A stretch of DNA of 64,000 nucleotides from contig OZ243946.1 in NCBI GenBank assembly GCA_965214285.1, positions 1,674,001 to 1,738,000 of the forward strand, written 5' to 3'. The position numbers and the translations under genes are program-made. Origin of the DNA: G963422745 sp965214285 (GTDB taxonomy: Bacteria > Actinomycetota > Acidimicrobiia > Acidimicrobiales > Aldehydirespiratoraceae). Position 1 is the first letter of the stretch. Each line of letters begins with the position of its first letter. Below the pieces are notes generated by a model, which was given only the letters and a program-made list of their open reading frames with translations, was not told the origin of the DNA and ran no database searches. Positions 60,289-64,000 of this stretch are shown here, piece by piece.

Positions 60289-60885
60289 ATGAACGGGCGC
60301 GTTGCTCTGGTCAGGGCCTGGACTCGGGTCCACAGCTCCCGTGTCGCAGCCGCGGAGCTCGCCTTTGCCGGTCTGCTGGCCGTCCTCTGGCACGACTCGG
60401 TCGTCGAGAAGTTCGGCCCGATATTCCTGCCGATCCCGGTCTCGGTCCTGTTGCTGCTCCCGGCCCTCGGGGCCACGGCGGCCGCCACAGCCGGCTTGCG
60501 TGAGCACAACGTCCCGCTGCCAGACCCCACGGCGGCGCGCCTCGCCCGGGTCGGCTGGGGTGTCGTGTGGCTGGCGCTGGCAGCCGCGGTAGCCCTGCTG
60601 GGCACGCTGATCGCCGGTGACGGCCTGGCCCCGGCCCTGGTCCGCAACACGGCGATCTACTACGCCACGGCGTGCCTGCTCTCACGGGCAGGCGGCGGGC
60701 AGTTCATCTGGATCGGCCCTCTCGGCTACATGCTGGCCGCCATGCTCTTCGGTGCCGGTTTCGATTCCAGCGCCTACCGCTGGTGGGCGGTGGTCCTCTC
60801 CGAGCACGCATCCGGCGCCCAGCTCGCCGTCGCCGCTGCCCTGGCCGCGGTGGCCCTTGCCAGCAGAGCCGCCACCCCGAAGTAA
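60289..60885 (+). CDS. membrane protein, third gene of the ABC module
   Basis: A 198-residue membrane protein with about six helices (AELAFAGLLAVLWH, PIFLPIPVSVLLLLPALGATAAATA, VGWGVVWLALAAAVALLGTLIA, NTAIYYATACLLS, WIGPLGYMLAAMLFGAGF, QLAVAAALAAVALASRA). It is not recognised as a family. Its position 23 bases after the preceding gene on the same strand and its size suggest a second permease subunit of the same exporter. ATG 60289 is used; the longer reading from 60085 overlaps the previous gene's conserved domain. Confidence 0.65.
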   Translation: MNGRVALVRAWTRVHSSRVAAAELAFAGLLAVLWHDSVVEKFGPIFLPIPVSVLLLLPALGATAAATAGLREHNVPLPDPTAARLARVGWGVVWLALAAAVALLGTLIAGDGLAPALVRNTAIYYATACLLSRAGGGQFIWIGPLGYMLAAMLFGAGFDSSAYRWWAVVLSEHASGAQLAVAAALAAVALASRAATPK

Positions 60886-61046
60886 GCCAGGCGCCTTCCC
60901 GAGCGCGGCACCTTCAGCCGGGACGCTGATCCTGGCTGTTGTCGGTCCGTGCCCCTCACACCCGAGCAGGCGTCAGGGGCGGTCGGCCGTCGGCGGCTTG
61001 GCTGCGCGCTTGCCGTTTCTGAGCCTGCGTCTGTCAGAGTGTGCCC

Positions 61047-61844
61047 ATGACCGCCGACCGTTTCGAGGGCTACGAGGGCCTGCGCTTCGAGCGCCGCGGC
61101 GAGGGCGTGCTGTGGATGTTCCTCGACCGCCCCGAGGCTCTCAACGCCACATCCGCCGCCATGCATGCCGGGCTGTCCCGCGTCTGGGACGACATCGACG
61201 ACGACCCCGAGACCAAGGTGGTCGTGGTCACCGGCTCCGGCGACGCCTTCTCCGCGGGCGGCGATCTCGACTGGATTCGCAGCTTCGTGGGCGATCCCGG
61301 GCAGACCCAGCAGGTGATGCGCGAGGCGGGCGACCTGGTGCAGCGGATGCTGCGCTGCGAGAAGGTCATCATCTCAGCGATCAACGGCATCGCCGTCGGG
61401 GCGGGCCTGGCGGTGGCGCTCATGGCCGACATCAGCCTGATTGACGAGGACGCCCGCCTCACCGACGGCCATCTGCGCATCGGCGTTGCCGCAGGCGACC
61501 ATGCGGTGATCTGCTGGCCGTTGCTGTGCGGGCTGGCCAAGGCCAAGTACTACCTGCTGACCGCGGATTTCGTCGACGGCCGCACCGCGGATCGGATCGG
61601 CCTGGTGAGCAAGGCCGTGCCCGGCGACCGCCTGCTGGACGAGGCCGATGCGTTGGCCCGCAGGCTCGCCGCCGGCCCACAGCAGGCGCTGCGGCTCACC
61701 AAGCGGGCGCTGAACCTGTGGATGACCCAGGCGGCCCCTGCCTTCGACGCCGGCCTGGCCTTCGAGATGCTCGGCTTCCTCGGCAGCGAAGGCGCCGAGG
61801 GCGTGGCTGCGCTGACCGAGAAGCGCCCACCCGACTTCCCCTGA
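61047..61844 (+). CDS. enoyl-CoA hydratase/isomerase family protein
   Basis: A 265-residue crotonase-fold enzyme. The oxyanion-hole regions are LNATSAAMHAGLSRVW with GSGDAFSAGGDLDWIRSFV and INGIAVGAGLAVALMADI; the C-terminal part has GVAAGDHAVICWPLLCGLAKAKYYLLTADF and ALRLTKRALNLWM. The AGDHAV segment, instead of a glutamate-bearing loop, places it in a mycobacterial-like EchA subgroup; catalytic type (hydratase versus isomerase or hydrolase) is uncertain. ATG 61047 is preferred over GTG 61041. It probably belongs to the fatty-acid degradation genes upstream. Confidence 0.87.
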   Translation: MTADRFEGYEGLRFERRGEGVLWMFLDRPEALNATSAAMHAGLSRVWDDIDDDPETKVVVVTGSGDAFSAGGDLDWIRSFVGDPGQTQQVMREAGDLVQRMLRCEKVIISAINGIAVGAGLAVALMADISLIDEDARLTDGHLRIGVAAGDHAVICWPLLCGLAKAKYYLLTADFVDGRTADRIGLVSKAVPGDRLLDEADALARRLAAGPQQALRLTKRALNLWMTQAAPAFDAGLAFEMLGFLGSEGAEGVAALTEKRPPDFP

Positions 61845-61859
61845 CCCCGCACGTCGGAG

Positions 61860-61869
61860 CCCCCCCCCC
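61860..61869 (+). repeat. C10 homopolymer tract
   Basis: Ten consecutive C just after the enoyl-CoA hydratase gene and 21 bases before the -35 box of repeat copy 1. Confidence 0.9.
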
Positions 61870-61889
61870 GCAGCCGCCGCGCCGGTGGG

Positions 61890-61918
61890 TTGCATTGCGG
61901 ATGCGGGTGGCCCACAAT
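61890..61918 (+). promoter_or_regulatory. promoter of structured repeat copy 1
   Basis: TTGCAT (61890-61895), 17-bp spacer, CACAAT (61913-61918). The predicted start is near 61923, the first base of the conserved 50-base block. Confidence 0.55.
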
Positions 61919-61922
61919 GGAC

Positions 61923-61972
61923 GTGCCGAGGGCAGTAGCCCGAGGAAGTGGGCCCGGCTCCTCTCCGGACGG
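61923..61972 (+). ncRNA. structured repeat RNA candidate, copy 1
   Basis: Fifty bases identical to 62488-62537. They contain GGGC-AGTA-GCCC, an alternative GCCC-GAGGAAGT-GGGC using the same GCCC, and CTCTCC-GGAC-GGTGAG (one T-T mismatch in this copy, the last bases lying just beyond the identical block). Similarity continues more weakly for about 25 bases downstream. It begins at the expected start of its own promoter. It may be a small RNA or a cis-regulatory leader; no plus-strand gene follows closely. Confidence 0.5.
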
Positions 61973-62030
61973 TGAGCAGCCGGGTCTTCCGCGTCCCGGC
62001 CACTGCGCAAGCCGTCGAAGAGAGTGGTGG

Positions 62031-62312
62031 CTAGCTGTCGAGCTTGTCCAGCACAGCCCGACAGCTGTCCACCGCGAGCATGTGCATCTCGGACATGTGC
62101 TGCTCCCATCGGGCGTCTCGTGCCCAGCGGGCCGCGATCTCTGGGGCGTCCGCACGATGGGACTCGCCCTGCGCGTAGTCCACGTTCTCCAGGCACTCCT
62201 CGGCGCGGTCCTGATGGATGGCGACCCATTCGAGCAGCGCCGCCCGGCGGGCATCCCCGTTGGGCATCTCCGGCGGCGGGAACGGCAGCAAGTCGAATGG
62301 GTCGGCGGTCAC
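62031..62312 (-). CDS. small hypothetical protein
   Basis: A 93-residue protein with no family I recognise: TADPFDLLPFPPPEMPNGD, then a tryptophan-, acid- and methionine-rich helical part (ARRAALLEWVAIHQDRAEE, ARWARDARWEQHMSEMHMLA) ending VDSCRAVLDKLDS. GTG 62312 is preceded by GAGGAGG, a strong ribosome binding site four bases away, which supports a real gene. No signal peptide or membrane helix. It lies between the two copies of the structured repeat, on the opposite strand. Confidence 0.6.
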   Translation of the reverse strand: MTADPFDLLPFPPPEMPNGDARRAALLEWVAIHQDRAEECLENVDYAQGESHRADAPEIAARWARDARWEQHMSEMHMLAVDSCRAVLDKLDS

Positions 62313-62454
62313 TGCGCCTCCTCGGTAGTCAGGTCTCGGTCCAGTGCCCCAACTCTACGGGCTCGTATCGCCCAGCAGTCCGCCGGCCTGCCGAAGGGGC
62401 TGGTCGCGCCCGGGGCGAATCGCCCTCCGAGTTCGGCTGATCTCCGGCAGTGGG

Positions 62455-62482
62455 TTGTGCTAGGCCGCGGGTGGTCTAGGGT
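62455..62482 (+). promoter_or_regulatory. promoter of structured repeat copy 2
   Basis: TTGTGC (62455-62460), 16-bp spacer, TAGGGT (62477-62482). Predicted start near 62489, again at the conserved block. Confidence 0.5.
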
Positions 62483-62487
62483 GGAGC

Positions 62488-62537
62488 GTGCCGAGGGCAG
62501 TAGCCCGAGGAAGTGGGCCCGGCTCCTCTCCGGACGG
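62488..62537 (+). ncRNA. structured repeat RNA candidate, copy 2, upstream of the methylase gene
   Basis: Identical over 50 bases to 61923-61972. In this copy CTCTCC-GGAC-GGAGAG (ending at about 62542) is a perfect 6-bp hairpin. The block ends 62 bases before the GTG of the N6-methylase gene, so it may lead that transcript, or be a separate RNA ending before the G9 tract. Confidence 0.5.
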
Positions 62538-62573
62538 AGAGCGGTCGGGTCTCGCGCGTAAGGGCCTCTACGC

Positions 62574-62582
62574 GGGGGGGGG
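62574..62582 (+). repeat. G9 homopolymer tract in the methylase promoter
   Basis: Nine consecutive G ending five bases before a TAGGGT -10 box (62588-62593). It falls in the spacer between -10 and any -35, where a change in length would alter promoter geometry. Confidence 0.9.
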
Positions 62583-62587
62583 TCTGT

Positions 62588-62593
62588 TAGGGT
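62588..62593 (+). promoter_or_regulatory. -10 hexamer TAGGGT before the methylase gene
   Basis: Ends 6 bases before GTG 62600, consistent with leaderless transcription; the -35 region is poor and the spacer contains the G9 tract. Confidence 0.4.
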
Positions 62594-62599
62594 CGTGGG

Positions 62600-64000
62600 G
62601 TGGTCGGCCGCACTGCTGAGACGGCGTTCAATGCGGTGCTGGCGCAGGCGCTCGACCAGCGGCATCCCCGCTGGGACGTGACCGCCGAGCAGACCCAGGT
62701 GCTCGCCGGCGAGGGCGAGAGGGGCAAGCAGCCCGACATCGTGATCACGCCCCAGGGCAGGGCCGGCGAGCCGGTGGTCATCGAGACCGAGTACGAGCCG
62801 GCCAGGACGGTGGACGCCGATGCCGCCTCCCGGCTGGGCTCGGTGCTCGAACACAGCGACCACACCATCGAGAAGGTCGTCGCCGTGAGCATCCCCGAGA
62901 GCCTGCGCACCCTGAGCAGCGCCGACCTCCCGGCCGGGATCGCCGGCGCCGAGTTCGACTACCGGCTGCTGCAATGCGACGCAAGCGCTGAAACACGGGA
63001 GAACAACGCGCCGGGGGGGGGGTCCGGAGCCAATCCGCTTCCCCGAGGCGGGCTGGATCACCGGGACCGTCGATGACCTGGCAGGTTTCTGCGAGCGCAT
63101 AGCCCTCAACGAGCACCTGCTCGACAGCGCAGTCGCCACCCTCGAGCATGCCGTCAACGGAGTAGCCGAGCGGCTGCGCGGCTCGCTGGAGCCCGATCGA
63201 GCAGACGTGCTCAAGCAGATGGCGAAGGCGCTGCACCAGGAGGACGATCCGCAGACCACCCGCATGGGGATCGCCGTCATCGCCAACGCCTTGCTGTTCC
63301 AGACCGCCATCGCAGGCACCCGCCACGGGTCCGTCGTGGTGGCCACGCCCTCGGCGCAAGACAGCAAGGCCGCGGTGATGCGCAAGTGGGACGAGATTCT
63401 GAAGATCAACTACTGGCCGATCTTCGCCACCGCCCGCGAGGTGCTGGAGCCGGTTCCCGACCACTTCGCCAAGGACGTGTTGCGCAGGCTCACCGAGATG
63501 GCCTCGGAGCTTGCCGGCTACGGGGTGACTTCCACGGGCGACATGGCGGGGCAGATGTTCGGCAAGCTGATCGCGGACCGCAAGTTCCTGGCCACGTTTT
63601 ACACCCGGCCCGAGTCGGCGCATCTGCTGGCCGAGCTGGCGGTGAGCCGTCTGAACCCGGACTGGTCCGACGCCGAGCAGGTGCGGGCTCTGCGGGTGGC
63701 CGACCTGGCCTGCGGAACCGGGACGCTGCTCACCGCGGCCTACCAGCGGATGATGGCCCGGGTGCGCCGAGCCGGCGCAGCGTCCCTGGGCGGCGAGGGG
63801 ACAGGTGAGCCGATCGACGACAAGGCGCTGCACCAGGCGATGATCGAGTCTGCCCTGGTGGGGGCCGACATCATGCCCGCGGCCGTTCACCTCACCGCCA
63901 CCCTGCTGTCGACTGCGTATCCGTCCGTTCCGTTTTCGGGAACCGGCATCCACCTGATGCCCTACGGTGCCACCGGCATGGGTGCTGAGATCGGGTCGCT
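62600..64000 (+). CDS. N6-adenine DNA methylase-type restriction-modification protein, interrupted by a G10 frameshift (3' end outside window)
   Basis: From GTG 62600 the first frame encodes about 140 residues with a nuclease-like core: KQPDIVITPQGRAGEPVVIETEYEPA has the D...ExE pattern of some PD-(D/E)xK folds. At G10 (63013-63022) the frame is lost and stops at 63076. The continuation is in the next frame from 63027 (EPIRFPEAGWITGTVDDLAGF) to the window end, without stops, with KFLATFYTRPESAHLLAELAV and motif I VADLACGTGTLLTAAYQRMM of gamma-class N6 methylases. Nine G would restore one protein. It resembles type I HsdM or type IIG enzymes. Phase variation or a sequencing error are both possible. 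Confidence 0.75.
63013..63022 (+). repeat. G10 tract at the frameshift
   Basis: Ten G inside the methylase gene. Removing one G joins the two reading frames as NAPGGGPEPIRFPEAGW. Confidence 0.92.

Noticed and set aside
62031..62312. Small gene between the structured repeats considered as an antitoxin
   Set aside because: No toxin partner overlaps or lies near it, and no antitoxin fold is recognisable.
61526..62561. Plus-strand frames running through the structured repeats (for example 61890-62561)
   Set aside because: They overlap a minus-strand gene with a better ribosome binding site. The two repeat copies are identical at silent and non-silent positions alike, which suits RNA or DNA function better than coding.

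Overview
The window is high-GC bacterial DNA with dense genes, many GTG starts, and short or absent spacers. Gene content is actinobacterial: a class II DAHP synthase, a LytR-C protein between nadD and rsfS, holA-rpsT-lepA-hrcA-dnaJ-rsmE in order, a DUF512 radical-SAM gene beside der, a CYP125-like P450 and a FolP2-like pteroate synthase. An Acidimicrobiia-type member of the Actinomycetota is my best guess, from gene order and protein style only. About eighteen start codons lie 6-10 bases after a TAnnnT-like -10 hexamer, so leaderless transcription looks common here.

Layout. 1-7013: proA end, a MoxR/VWA pair, DAHP synthase, a GT-C membrane glycosyltransferase and a sigma-70 factor. 7177-10674: a CRP-type operator, then nadD, a LytR-like protein, rsfS and a lysine-rich DNA-binding protein. 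10795-17028: a surface-polysaccharide block with two near-duplicate glycosyltransferases, an O-antigen ligase-like protein, a duplicated promoter/leader module, a tRNA-Ala whose 3' end is tandemly repeated, and a second GT-C protein. 17011-28582: PAC2, thioredoxin/TPR, comEA-comEC, folP2-like, holA, rpsT, lepA, hrcA, dnaJ, rsmE. 28676-35621: a LysM protein coupled to a pseudokinase, DUF512, der, a PP2C phosphatase, a tiny zinc-ribbon membrane protein and tRNA-Pro.

35848-52886 is mainly metabolic: an orphan glycine-betaine-type binding protein, an SDR, an acyl-CoA ligase, an amidohydrolase, a compact type II restriction-modification pair, methylmalonyl-CoA mutase (mutA, mutB) with meaB, a citrate synthase-family enzyme, a P450 and a semialdehyde dehydrogenase. 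Together these suggest propionate, fatty-acid or sterol-type carbon handling. 52874-60885 holds a pyruvyl-transferase-like gene without a normal start, an ACT-domain regulator, type 2 ileS with a seven-codon leader gene, and an ABC-transporter trio. The end of the window (61845-64000) is accessory in character: an enoyl-CoA hydratase is followed by two copies of a promoter-driven, structured 50-base repeat, and then an N6-adenine methylase-type gene. That gene has a G9 tract next to its promoter and is thrown out of frame by a G10 tract.

The most interesting signals are the twin structured repeat with the possible phase-variable methylase, the duplicated promoter/leader modules in the polysaccharide locus, the leaderless pattern, and the ileS leader mini-gene.
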